This document shows, piece by piece, positions 9,632 through 21,730 of a DNA stretch of 64,000 nt. Position numbers and translations under genes: made by a program. Position 1 is the stretch's first letter. Every line of letters begins with the position of its first letter. This DNA comes from Sinohyriopsis cumingii (lineage: Eukaryota; Mollusca; Bivalvia; Unionida; Unionidae), in contig JAPYKE020000522.1 in the NCBI GenBank assembly GCA_028554795.2, positions 62,001 to 126,000 of the forward strand, written 5' to 3'. The notes beneath the pieces were generated by a model, which saw nothing but the letters and a program-made list of their open reading frames with translations, searched no databases and had not been told where the DNA came from.

Positions 9632-9911
9632 GCTAACGCGCGTTGTACTATGATGTCATTTTTTTGCGTCGGATGCTACTTAAACACCAATAATGTGACA
9701 AGTGGGAAAACACCATTGGAGCGTGACCGGATGTAATAAACACAGTATAACCCAAATGCGTTGCTGTTGATGTGCTGAATTTGTATGTAATTATAAAGTG
9801 ATGCCCATACTAGCCGTCGGTGTATCATGATTTTATTAGCTGCTGTGTGGTTACAATGACGCTATCGTTTCCATCTAAATCCTCATTAGCTGCGACAGCC
9901 ACGATGGCACG
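9632..9911. other. Intergenic stretch of the unit, nothing recognised
   Basis: Upstream of the minus-strand Polinton block and upstream of the plus-strand frame at 9912. If the element had divergent gene blocks, this would be the bidirectional promoter area, but I see no TATA or other convincing element. Confidence 0.4.
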
Positions 9912-10268
9912 TTGATTTTTGCTCTTTACAAGTCCAGTCTGCTGACACGATATTCTCACTGTACTTTGCTGTTTAGACAACATACTTACATGACGGCCTT
10001 ATTGCGCGCGAGCCCACCACGTGCCATTCTTCGGATGGCTCTTAAAATACTGTCCACAGCGTTTCTGCCGGCGTTGCCGTATTTAAATGGTCAAATGTTA
10101 AGTTATATAGGCAAGGTAAGCGATATCTGGCAGACTTGGTCCCTTGTTAAGTTTGTTGAGCTCATTATAGACTCCGCTTCGACATCATGTGCCACTGATT
10201 ATCGTTCTTGCACTGAGGAATATCTCATTTGGGAGGTGAAAGACTCGACATTTTACATACTGCTCTAA
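9912..10268 (+). pseudogene. Plus-strand 118-codon frame, possibly a decayed small Polinton ORF
   Basis: Longest plus-strand frame of the unit. The middle segment (ALLRASPPRAILRMA, then YLNGQML) faintly resembles a short basic ORF found near capsid genes in Polinton-like elements, where LL, a P-x-R-x-IL core and LNGN recur. The similarity is weak and from memory. A GTAAGC hexamer follows Lys at about 10115. The flanks of the frame look like chance sequence. Copy 2 (23995-24351) has Lys to Arg (YIGRVSD). Copies 3 and 4 (38069-38425, 52152-52508) match copy 1. It may equally be a chance frame. Confidence 0.3.
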
Positions 10269-10269
10269 C

Positions 10270-11290
10270 ATACTTTCTTACCAACAAATATATGATTGTT
10301 CCTTTAAAAGTATTTAAAAATTCACAAATGTGAAATGTAGTATTTTAGTAACATTTGGAATAAAGTTGTTTGTGAGAAAAATCGCTCTAACATCAACTTC
10401 ACTTATTAAATTTTGTAATCTCTTGAGGGGAATGAAAGGGTATTTCACCTTTTTCGAGTTTGCATCGCTCATACCCGAATATGGGAACCAAGGACCGGAG
10501 CTTTACTTGTAAGGAAATGCCAGCTTACAAAAGATATATATTGCCCCCAGTCACCTTTTCCTAGTATTTAGCTAGGAGTTCGTTATTTTTATGTAGTTTG
10601 TTTGATGTACTGTAAGTCCCCGAACACTGGTCGTGCGATTCTAGATTGATCTGAGCAACAATATGGTACAAGCTAAAGAAAACCAATGAGGTGGGTGAAG
10701 AACAGGCGAAAATTGCACAAATTGCATCCGAAAAAGTGAATTGCAGATGGAATATTCTTTACAAATTTTATTTATTTCTTTGATTCTTAAAAGCTTACCC
10801 GTGCTTATTTCAAACGTAATTGCGGGAACGTAGTCTTGACAAGAAACATTAGCAGTCCAACAACATCACACTCATTATTGAAAATCAAGGCATTTAAAGT
10901 TAACTGTAGAATGTTATCGTTCACTGGTTACCACGGAATTAATTTTTGGGTAAAATGATTTAGTGCTTCCTCGTATGGATTGGTTGTTTCCATGAAGAAG
11001 GATACAAGTGTGTTTCACAAACAGAGTTTACCATTTGATATTATATGGGGAACACCATGTCCAAAGAGTATAAATGCCGACGCAAATTCTTATCTATTGA
11101 TACATGTAATCCTATGTTCCTGGCATCGTTTGTGTGTAAAGGTTATGTTCATATAGAGTTATGATCTCTAAATTATGTCTTGAAAACTTCTTAATCAGCA
11201 AATGATTTATACAGTTAACGTTGTTTTACTCAAATTTCAAAATCATGTACATTCTAATTTCAGAAGAAGAAAACATTTAGTTGCTATGTT
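10270..11290. other. No recognisable gene
   Basis: A 60-codon plus-strand frame at 10330-10512 has no recognised domain. A GTAAGC donor-like site on the minus strand lies at 10793-10798 behind a short open stretch (TANVSCQDYVPAITFE) that has stops close upstream. I see no Polinton capsid, ATPase or protease similarity. Confidence 0.5.
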
Positions 11291-11291
11291 T

Positions 11292-11563
11292 TCAGTTTCG
11301 GGAGACAATTTGCCCTGTTAATTTATCAGTGTTAAAGTGTACTATAACCTTATGTTCAAGATTACGAAATTTAATAATGGCTACAGCTGCGTTTTCTGGA
11401 TGGTCTGGGTTGGTTCGTGGTTGTTGGATGAGTCTCACTGTGGCGCTGACTGGACTCGAATATTGAACTTTCACATTCTGTTTCACCTGCGTATTGTTTC
11501 CGTCCAATAGGTACTATTAGTTTGGTATACATTGTATGTATCAGTTGACTCGTCAACATTCAT
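11292..11563 (-). other. Coding-like stretch in two frames, unrecognised
   Basis: On the minus strand, ATG at 11563 opens a 26-codon frame (MNVDESTDTYNVYQ...) that ends at TGA just after a CGCAG|GTGAAA site. An overlapping frame from 11507 to 11292 (71 codons) ends in KVIVHFNTDKLTGQIVSRN. Both read as protein-like rather than random. They could be one frameshifted gene or two pieces of a split gene, and I recognise no family. All copies seen are identical here: 25375-25646, 39449-39720 and 53532-53803. Confidence 0.28.
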
Positions 11564-11564
11564 G

Positions 11565-12085
11565 GTAAGCCCTGTGCAAACGTTTGGACACAGCCAACCA
11601 TACAGTAATGCAGGATTATTAGTGGGATATTTAAACAATACAATTAACGATTTTCCTTACTTTTAGTATGTTGATATTCGTACATATTCGCATGTATTAA
11701 ATACAGCGTTTTAATCACGAAATAAATGTTTCTTCCCAAGAGTATGTGAAATGACTTTTACTTTCTCTTTAACACTATTTTGGCATGCGCATATTTTGAT
11801 CGGTTGATCTCGATGGAAAGAATCATTTGAATTGATATTAGCAAAAAATTTTTCAATGGATTTGGTTACATATTATAATTAAAAAATGCGTTCATTGATC
11901 TCTCTAGTTGATTCCTCTGATGGGTACTATTCTTAAACAGGTAGTAATGTGAATGATACATTATGAAAGACAGAATATTGTCCAATTTTTATGGAAAGAA
12001 AATACTGATATGTAAGCTAATTCTGAATAATTACTTTATTTGGAATAACAGTAAAGATGGCATGGTACTCTTCTGCGCAATAAAA
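11565..12085. other. No recognisable gene
   Basis: AT-rich sequence with stops in all frames. In copy 2 one T at an A/T run boundary reads A (near 25927). Confidence 0.55.
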
Positions 12086-12088
12086 ATA

Positions 12089-12207
12089 TCAGTCTTTTAT
12101 AAATTGACGGTTCTTGTACTGGCATTTATCACAAGATAATACGAAGTCATCTTCTGCTGCTTCAGCACTGTGGCCGTTGTAAGCATGGACTTGTTTGCTT
12201 GTCATTC
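12089..12207 (-). other. Candidate 3' terminal exon with a CxxC pair, unrecognised
   Basis: On the minus strand, a TTGATTTCAG acceptor-like site is followed by 119 open bases: MTSKQVHAYNGHS, then EDDFVLSCDKCQYKNRQF, with stop TGA at 12089-12091. The acidic run and the SCDKCQY pair look protein-like. No family recognised and no upstream exon established. Equivalents are 26172-26290, 40246-40364 and 54329-54447. Polymerase, integrase and PLA2 relics are not adjacent, so it may come from a different source than the Polinton. Confidence 0.27.
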
Positions 12208-12209
12208 CT

Positions 12210-12855
12210 GAAATCAAGAGCTGCATAAAGCATATATAGCTCAAAATGATTCATATTTTATCAAAGAAAATATGCACAAAACATTAAGCTGAATCTGTCT
12301 TCAAGATCATAGATGATCTATAATAAAAATATTTATTTTTCCTGAAGCGAATAAATATTATAACAAACAAGACTGAGACGAAACCTTCGCTCTGTGCTTT
12401 AACTTTGTGTGTCAACTGATATTTCACATACATGACGTGAACTGGAAATTAATATCATAGTCAGTTATTGCAATTCATGATAAGGTTCGGTTTACATACT
12501 GCATTATCAAATGGATCTAAACATCCATCTGTACTTCTGTGTGTACATCTAAACGGACATTACCGTTGTGTATTTAAAACAGTATTAATTACATGATAGC
12601 ATGTTTTATGACATCAACCACACAACATTTTATTCTCACGATTAGCGTTGGCATCAGATTCGACATTTTTATAATTAATAATCCATAATTAGATGAATTA
12701 ATAAACGTATATTTTCTTCAGGTTGTCAAAAGGTAATTATACATTTTGCTGTGTTCTAACGTGTTGGACTGAAGCTAGTTTCCCACTTGCTAGCAAATTA
12801 TAAAAGCATGATTTAAAAATATCAATAATAGCTCATAAGAATTTTAGCATCTTAA
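12210..12855. other. No recognisable gene; 16-bp palindrome at its end
   Basis: AT-rich sequence without open frames of note. A perfect 16-bp palindrome, CATCTTAATTAAGATG, lies at 12848-12863, overlapping the end of the next candidate exon. Haplotype site 12711 lies here. Confidence 0.5.
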
Positions 12856-12981
12856 TTAAGATGTAGATGTGTATACTACAAATCCAGGCACATGTTCCTC
12901 TGTTGTCTCTCCATATCTGACGGCGGTATTGTAGGCTAAGCACCAAGCATGTATTAAAGCTTGCAGACTGGCAGGCTTATT
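12856..12981 (-). other. Candidate 3' coding exon, unrecognised
   Basis: Minus-strand open stretch of 41 codons plus TAA (12856-12858): PASLQALIHAWCLAYN, then RYGETTEEHVPGFVVY. It begins just after a stop in the same frame (TAG, 12984-12982), whose AG could be an acceptor. It reads like a folded-protein segment but is short enough to be chance. No family recognised. Confidence 0.22.
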
Positions 12982-12984
12982 CTA

Positions 12985-14084
12985 GCCTTGAAGGCGGTGA
13001 AAACACTTTATAATATATTAAAGATCATGCGTGTTGTCAGATACCTCTGAGACCATATTGGCAATAATATACGTTTATATACATGACTTACATTTTATCA
13101 CAAATACAACGATCTAACTTTGACTCAAGCAATTAATTTCCAACCTTATAAGTTTCCTTCAAACGTAGTTTTTTTGCTTGGAATAAGGTGTACTACTTGT
13201 TGGAATGGTACTGATGAAACAAAGATACCAGTAAATTACAATTTTTTTTTTTGCTCTTGTATCCATTTTAAACTGAGCATATGACAGACCCATACTAATT
13301 TTACATCTGTTTGGAAACTATTTTGTCAAACATCAACGTTTTAATAAAAAATATGTCTAATGCTGAACCAGATGTTCGAAAACGATGAACCAGACTGCGC
13401 TCACTATTCCCGAGCTGCAGCGTAAGGAGTGGTTGTAGTTTAGATTACTTTCGTCCGTCCCACAGTAAATCTGTCGTTTACCACATCTAATCCTAAATGA
13501 AGAACTGTATATGAATAGAACTGTCCCGATTATGAAACATCTATATATCTAATAGAGTTTCGATGATGAACCGTGGTTCACATTCCAGTGATGCGGGCGT
13601 GGATTTAGAAAGTGAGTTTGTACGTGTGCGTTTGGGGTGCAATACATATTGATGGTGAAAATGTTCTAAGTTGCTATGAGGAATGACAGATAAATGGGGA
13701 ACCGTTTTCCAAAACCCAATTTATCACTATAAATTCATCATAAACGTTTTATAACACCTAATTACAAACTTGTTACAGAGTTTAGAATGCACCTACTAGC
13801 AGGCACTTGCAACATTGAGTTCTACTGCTGGACAAGAAGATCTTACACTTGCAGTTACGTCCACTTTACTGAGAATTCATTACGAAGATTAGTAACCGCA
13901 TTGTTTGACGTCTAATTAGTGAAAAGAAGAATTCTCCTTGGAATGAGCATTTGTTGGCAACTTTATCAAATTAAAATTTCTCCATCAAATCTAGAACGCT
14001 CACCTTATTCGAGATTATAAAATTGACAATTTATAATAATATCAATACTGGAACTTTTCTTTACATTTTAGAGAAAAGAGTCAT
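12985..14084. other. No recognisable gene; variable T runs and deletion site
   Basis: Two T runs (near 13171 and 13244) differ in length between copies. The 11-bp segment at about 13470-13480 is deleted in copy 2. A cysteine-rich minus-strand scrap near 13800-13860 (NCKCKIF, QCCKCLL) is too short to assign. The unit boundary at 14084/14085 has no special feature and is a matter of window phase. Confidence 0.5.
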
Positions 14085-17000
14085 TATAGCTTCCTTTGAT
14101 TGAAATAAGTTTAATGCCATTACACGTCACTTTGATTATCAAATATTCCATATCATTTTCACCAGTAATGTCTGTGCTGTTTGAAACTATGTTTCATTTT
14201 ATCGATTATTGGAGACACGTGTCCAGGTCCCAAGATGGCAAGAAAGCACAACAATGTTGTTATTCGACCATTTGGAAAGCCCTATGTACGAATCTTCAAG
14301 TGCAAAATAGTTCATATGTATAAGAATCTATTAGACACCAAGTATGTGAAAATAGGAAAATCGTCTATGTAATGACGATCGTTTCAAATCAAGGCCTGAT
14401 TGAACATCTTGGATGATTGGAGTACTCTGCGAATTATTCAGTATAACGTATGATGTTGTCTGAGTACATAGGACAGATAAATGATGCAATAAATATTATA
14501 CCAATACTTATTGAAACAAAATCTATATGCTTACAAAATGGGTGGTTGACCAGAGGAATAGAGCATTCAGTTTCAACTGGCAACGCAACGGTCGCTAAAG
14601 GCATTACAGACTAAATGATATTGCTGCAGGAGTTTTAATTAGTTTTAAGTTCATATGATAACGACACATTTGCATATGATAGCAAAGTATAAATGGTTAA
14701 GGTATATTGACTTCTAACGGTATGAATCATCTTAAGACATTGTTCATAGCAGCATTAGCAAAAGAAGAAAACATGATAGCGTCCTAACTAAAACGTTAAT
14801 TTCCGGTCTTATCGACATAAAGCTGCATACTTAACATTCGAAATCTTACAATCCTTACAAAGTTGATGCGAAATCTTAAATGTGATGTAAACGAAAGGCA
14901 GGAAATAGTGATTCTTCAAGGACTAATCAAAACGTTACGAGGTATTACAGCCAGGAGCCATAACCCATCTTAATAATGAATTGTAAAGCAAACTTGTTTG
15001 AGGTCTTACCAATATACAGCTGTAATCAGACTTTGGCTTAAATCGAGAAACACGCGGAAGCCAGATTCTTGTCGGATGAAAACCGGACGGAAACCAACAA
15101 AGGACAATGTGATTAGTTCCTCCGACAACGTCGAGCGTGATGACGCTAACATAAAAAAAACCATTAAAACTATTGATGTTCGTAATATACATCCTCTTTA
15201 CATTTTAATCTTTATGTTAGGAAGTGTAGTAGAAGTAGTAGTAGTAGAAGAAAATAAGTATAATAAGATGTAGAAGAAGAGAAGGAAGAAGAATTCACGT
15301 GCGTTATAATGCGAACCTTTTACATAGCATGGATATTCTAATAATTTGCAAGTACAAGGGCTTTTCATAATGGCAATAATCATGATTTCGATTTTGTCCG
15401 AATGCACGATACAAAAATTAGGTTAGCTTGCTATTTACTTACCTGTGCTACTTACCTGTATTAATGAATTCATCTTGCAGATGATTGGGCAGGCTACTTA
15501 ACACTTGAGATACAGGTGATGTTGAACGTTGTTTTGTAATATTCCCTTTCAAAAACGTCATGGGATCCATGGCTTAAATATCCAAGTCGGAATGACCTGA
15601 GATTTAATTTCTTGCCGCATCATTTTTTAGTTGCTTCCACAAAACTATTGAGAATAGTATAGGTCATTGCATTTTGCCAATATTCTTTATGATTTATCTT
15701 ACTGTGTGATGTTCGCAATAATAAGTTAACGAAATTTTATCTTTTCAAAACTAGTAATTTAGGTTTTTTGTTGGGATAAAGATGTTGATATAATTGAGAA
15801 TGAACGATTAATCTAATTGCAACGTCAGTGAATATGTAGTTTCAGGAAAGATGATTGCAAGATTTGAAGACTTAGGATGCAAATTTAACAGCTTCAGGAC
15901 AAATATATTAGCACCAGCTGCAATTGTCTAATGTACTTTGTCCTGTTATTATGTATGGAATTTACTGGTATATAACAGTACAATCCAAACAAATTGAATC
16001 AAAACAACGTTTTTCCAACCAAAAGCAGCACATACTCATAGTAGGTTATTTCCATTGACAGTATTTATTTAGATGATAATATCATTCAATTCCAAATTGA
16101 AACGAAATCATTTTCCAATATTTTACTGACAATTAAGAACCGTTACATTACAGCATATTTCATCAAAATTGACTCTGAAAGAATAAACGGAGAAAATCAG
16201 ACAAGTCTGCCGTGCTGGATCAGAGCTATGCTACATGAATATAGCAATTGTGATTGGTAACTATAAATATGAGGGAAACAATTGTTTTCATATTTATTGC
16301 TACGATCAATCTAATAAAACACAAAAATATATAAACGAATTGCACTTCGCCACTGGAATCCGTAAAGGAGCTTAATATTAACAGAACAAATTGTTTGATG
16401 TGGACTGACACTATTAGAAATTATCTCCTGTTTCTAGGAGTGATAGTTTATACATATCACGAAAATATTTCGAAACTCCACCTTTTTTTGTAAAGAAACG
16501 GGTCATCATTATGCGCGGTATATGATACATTATCTATCTAGAACTTCGTGTAAGAGAAAACAAGATTCGTTCGCTTGATTCCAATACCAGTATCTTCAGA
16601 AATGTAGACTATACATGGCGGCCAGTATAACTGTGGAGAAAAGTCCGGGAAAATCCAAGTAAAAAACCGACCGATCCACGGGACGTTACTAGCAGGTTTC
16701 TCACATACCCATATTTGACGAGCCAGACACCCACGCGGACAACGGTGATATAGAAGTGGTCGGTAAATGATTGAAAATGTGATGTCGTATAACGACAACT
16801 AAAATGAATATAGAAAATAACTTACTGAGTGAGGGGACCTGCAGTCTGCATACAGAATCGATATTGTCCGAAAGACAAAGGATTAAATTATACGCTCCCA
16901 ATGTACACTCCCCAAACTGTTCCGTCATCTATCGTCGATATTCCTGGGCATGAAGCTGGATCCATGTAACCAAATTTAACGATAGGCCTAATATGAAAAT

Positions 17001-18771
17001 GAAATTTTATTGAGTGAGATATATATGTGCAGCTTGTGTGGAAATTAAACATTTTTACTAATATAAAGCATATTTTTCCTATTAAAATATGTTTATTCAT
17101 CAATTTATCAATGCTTACCCGATCTTAATAACATAGTAAAACCACTACTATCTCGCAAATGCAGCCCTCCCAGGCAAAACATATTAGTTTAACATCTAAA
17201 CATTATCTAGTCACCTTTGTGGCAGTTAGGGTGAACTGCTCTTGATACAGTGATTGAAGCCTAATTCCGTGAACATTTCATTTACTACCGGAGCGAAAGG
17301 CACGCTCTCCATATGTATGTTACTGCATGTAGACTGAGTGCGTGTATGTGTATTATGATCATGTATTTTTGAAGAAGAAAAAATTGCTATAACAATGTTT
17401 TTTTTCTTCAAATGCGCTTACCTGATTATAATACCTTGTTAGAAAAGGTAAGAGGCGGAGGGTGTTACATTCCCTTATTCTGGATATGCCACCATCGGTC
17501 CCCTAAGGTATGTGCGACAAGTTCTTAGATAACCTGACTAGAAAATATACTTCATTAATCAGAGAATGCCTTCAAAAGGAAACATTTTCAGTCCAGTAAA
17601 TTCAGCGGAATTAGTGAAGCCGCGTCCTTAAAAAACTATCGAACTATATAAATCACACCAGGTAGAGACGATCATTCTGGCATGAAGAAAATAAAAGCCG
17701 GAGAAGGTGGATGCTGATCTCCGTCTCACGGCATGGATAATGTCAGTTAAGAAACAGTTTCACACAAAAGCAGTGCTTTTCTAGACTGTACAAACTAAGT
17801 GAGCCTGAAAGAGTATCATATTTCATTTGATTAATTCCCAATATGCGGTACGAAAAACCCATTTTGTCGAGGACGAAAGTGTATGTGCTGACATGACGTC
17901 ATTTCTGTCGCCATTTCTGTCTTTGTGGTGGGGTAAGAAGATACGTGGTCTCCTTCGACGCATCGGTTTGGATCATCTAAATTTCCATCTCAGAGCTTGT
18001 ACTGTATCCTATAGGCGACTTTATGATGAATTATCCACAGTAGACAGGGATTTTCCTACAAAAGTCTGATTTTCTTGGCAATGAATGCATGGGCCGTCGT
18101 GAGTAGTACTGACCCACCCTGTTGAAACTACAAGTAGTTTAGGTCAACTGAAATGTTGTGTATCTCGCTCATGCTGCATGTAGTGGCTAGTTTGAGTTGG
18201 AAGACGATATTACATGACAGGTGAACCAATAAAGCATCAAAACGGTTCGAACTGTGTCCTATTCCCTTCCTCAGCCATGTTAGCACCCATGGCATATTCC
18301 ACTTCGGGCACAAAGTCAGCACCTTTGGACGTGTGAACTCGAGATTGATAGCAGATTGTGTAGGTCTTGTTTGATATCATATCTTTAATAATGATGGAGC
18401 GTGTCAGAGATCATGAAACGGTCACCGTTCATCGTCATTGGCTCTAACTGTTTCTCGTCAATGTCTCAAAGTTAGGAGTTGGCTATTGCATTATTGATTT
18501 TTTCAGCGGCGTTATATTTTCGAACTCACACTATTGTACGAAAATTCTCCATTTCTCTGCTTGACCTCAGGTCACAATTTACAATTTATAAAAGCAACCA
18601 TTACCTAATAGCAAATAACCTTGTAGAATGATCTAATAAGCCTTGTTTATTTACAACACAATAGCCTATAAAATTCACTTAGGAATCTCCAAAACCCTGA
18701 CCCTGATCAACATATTTACTCCTTCTTTGTTTACCTGAAAAATAATCCTGATAATAAGCTAATACACATAG

Positions 18772-19070
18772 TGTGTGTGTGTGATTTCGATTTTTAACGT
18801 AGCGTTAACAATTTTTCAGTCATATCGTCTGCACTGTGATAGTTTATGTGAAGTCTAGCACTGGGGCATCATCCCGCAGACATGTAGCATGATGTCCCAC
18901 CCAGTTACATTATCCTGACACCAGGCCGACCAGTCCTAACACTAACCTCTTAATGCTGAGCACCTAGCGAGGCAGCTGTTTGTACCATTTTTGTAAGTCT
19001 TCGGTAGACTCAGCCGGGGATCGAACCCACGACCTCCCGCATCCGAGGCGGACGCTATAACCACTAGCAA
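18772..19070 (-). mobile_element. SINE A, copy 2
   Basis: Same insertion and same flanking acacatag repeat as in copy 1, so the insertion predates amplification. It has C where copy 1 has T in the segment cctcccgcatcc just 5' of the A box. Confidence 0.87.
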
Positions 19071-19317
19071 ACACATAGAGAATAATAAAGCTATTATTAG
19101 TTGTTTACATAAGTGAAATAAATATAATTTTTTAATTAAAAAACAACCAGGTCAGGCAGAAATGGATTCAGTTTTGCACGAGGTCAATTCCAGCAAACAG
19201 TGTTACATTACAATAACATGCAATGCAATAAAAAGAAAATTTAAAAGTAACATACAAACAATTAAATTAAATATACATCACAGTATAATCCTAAATCAGC
19301 ATCGACTGGGTTTTTGC

Positions 19318-21043
19318 ACAATGCATCAACATGGCCATGCGTTAGTGTGAATATTTCATCATCAAGCACGTAACGTTTATCGTCAAACAACTTAACCAAT
19401 TCTGTTGGGCACGTATGTATATGTTGTGTGATTTATTTATCTTACAGTGTTCATGGAGGCTAAGCTGTCAAGTAATCATCATGCGTGACTTGCTTCTTGA
19501 TATTTTTATCCCCTTGGTCCTTTATTCTGCTCCCGTCCGATAGCTTGATGGAATGCATATTACTGCCTTGTCCGACAAATTCCGCGATGGGTACCAACAA
19601 CATCTCATCATTAAACTTTCCAATAATCTTCGTATTAACTGGATCATAGTATTCACTGTTCTGAGGATAATCCGAGAAATTAAAGAATTCGCGTGGTCCA
19701 TATAGATCTACATAGATATATTCCGTCCTAATTTCATAGCAGAGCGAGTCTGCATGGGTAAAGAGTAATTTTGATTTACTGCCATATTTATTTTTGATGA
19801 ACTCGTAATGAAATTCGTCAGTCAGGAATCTGGATAACTCCAATACGGTAAATCCACAATAGAGTGATTAATCGAGTTTGATTATAGTCCGCTTAAAATA
19901 GATGGTTACTAAATTATCGTCAAATATTGTTACGCTGACAAAATGCGGCGAGTTGACTAATTTATCTCTCCTGGTCACATCAGTAACCAACTCGACATTG
20001 ACACGCTTTTGTATGTTTTCCATATTCTTACCAAAAATACTGTTATTCATAACTTTGAAAAAATCCTTTTCAAAATCCGACTTGGTGTCTTTTAAATTTT
20101 TGCGGTGTTAAAATTGAGATAACTTTAGAGCCAGCGTTGATGTTTAGACCTGAGTACATGGTGAATAGAAGTCACTTGCTTCACTAAATCCTTGTAATGT
20201 TTGAGATTTTTTTAAAATGAATCATCTATTGTATTTATCCATCAGATTAAGCACCAATTTTGGCACGCTCGCTTAATAGCACTTTCAGACGCTGACTTGT
20301 TCGACTGATATATCGTCACACACGATCTCGTGAATTTAACCGTATCATCACTGGCATCGAACAACCACTGGATAAACCGCTCCGGATTCATCCATGTTCC
20401 TACGGGTAATTTTTGCTACTTCGTCCACCATAGAATTATTGGTATTTAAGTATATAATGTATTTGAATTTCTTGCTGGGGTTATAATCAGTTATGATTTT
20501 GTTGTTGGTTCTCGAATGTTTGTGTTTGATAAATTTGAACATATCGGCATCTGTCAATAATTTCAGCGTGATTTGAATTATTTTCATTGCGGCATCCCAT
20601 TAGAGATCGAGAGAAGAATAATACCATGCCGGATCCAGCTGAGAACCTATCTCTGAAGTTTTCAAAAAACATCAGCGAGTAATTAAACATCTGTTACATA
20701 TGATGATACTCGTTAAGATCTGCGCTGTTGATCGCACGAACATCCAACCGGGTCCTTCTCTGGCGTAATAAGCAAGTTTTGCTTGTAACGAGAAAATAAT
20801 TTACCGTACGTTGTAAACTCGGTTGGTAATGCGTTCTGATTTTGTAATAATCGTCGGGATTGAATCCGCACCGTCTAACTTGGTGCAGCCGACAGTTACT
20901 GCAAACGTGAATTCTTACCTTGATGCACTGCTAAATGAGCGTCTATGATGCGTCTGAGCATATTTTCAGATCGCTCCTCAAGCTCATGAAGAGTGGTCAC
21001 ATCATCGTTTTTCACAGTGATGCCTCTTGATCGTGGACGATAA
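19318..21043 (-). pseudogene. Polinton DNA polymerase relic, copy 2
   Basis: Same fossil with the same stop (19868-19870), frameshifts and internal deletion, so all lesions predate array formation. I noticed no private change in the conserved blocks. The intact 127-codon piece is 19843-19460. Confidence 0.92.
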
Positions 21044-21730
21044 ACGCCTCCCTGCGACGTACATAATGTAATGTTGCCATCGTGTATACAAATAACAATA
21101 ATTGTTTAGTTGGTAGTATTATTAGAATTTAGTGCAATACACTGATCATCGCTGCTACTCTTTGCTGATGCTTGCTAACACACTCGATCAACCACTGTAT
21201 ATTCATATAACTCGTGCTGTCTCATCAGTATTTCTTTCGAAAAGTCAATGTAAAAAGACCCGCAAGTTGTTTCTAAATATCATCGTTGTTGTTCGGTGCG
21301 TAATATTTTCATATGACCTGCGACTCTGATTCTCACCCTGACGCTGGCTATCCGGAAACAAAGTCCTCATCAGTGTTGACCACGTCACAATAACACAGAG
21401 GATTTTGTCACTCATATTATTATAAAGATTACATAAATAATATCTGATGACGTAGAGGACTAGCGATATCAAGTGGAGCACTAGCATTTGTATTACAGGC
21501 TTCAGCAAAAAATACACGCAAAAATATCACATCAGAAACAAACTCGCCAACGTTTAACTTATCGCATGAAGACCAATTAAAATGTGAGACCGGCTTGGAA
21601 GATCAATTCCAGGCCGGCAAAATAAATCCAGTTCGATTTTATCTTCAAAACAATATTTGACGCGATGGGATTACCCGATCACGCCAGAACATGTAAACCG
21701 ATAGCGAGTAAGCGAGTTGTACGAACGGAT

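Larger units (their letters stand above)
1..14084. repeat. Tandem unit, copy 1 (14,084 bp)
   Basis: The unit start is arbitrary: it is the first base of the window, and the same sequence resumes at 14085. Everything here recurs in order and orientation in the later copies. Private variants of this copy include T at 4955 in SINE A (C in the others), T at 12376 (C in the others), G at 12789 (A in the others) and T at 13638 (A in the others). At the sites that separate two haplotypes it carries one state throughout (A at 623, T at 3178 and 3184, G at 7585, C at 9448, A at 12711). Confidence 0.98.

Noticed and set aside
9272..9704. Overlapping frames 9272-9631 (-), 9071-9304 (+), 9379-9621 (+), 9405-9596 (+)
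   Set aside because: Shadows of the zinc-ribbon and PLA2-like relics in other frames.
1..14084. Concatenated mitochondrial genome, because 14 kb is a typical size
   Set aside because: No mitochondrial protein genes, rRNAs or tRNA clusters are visible, and the unit contains nuclear SINEs and Polinton relics.
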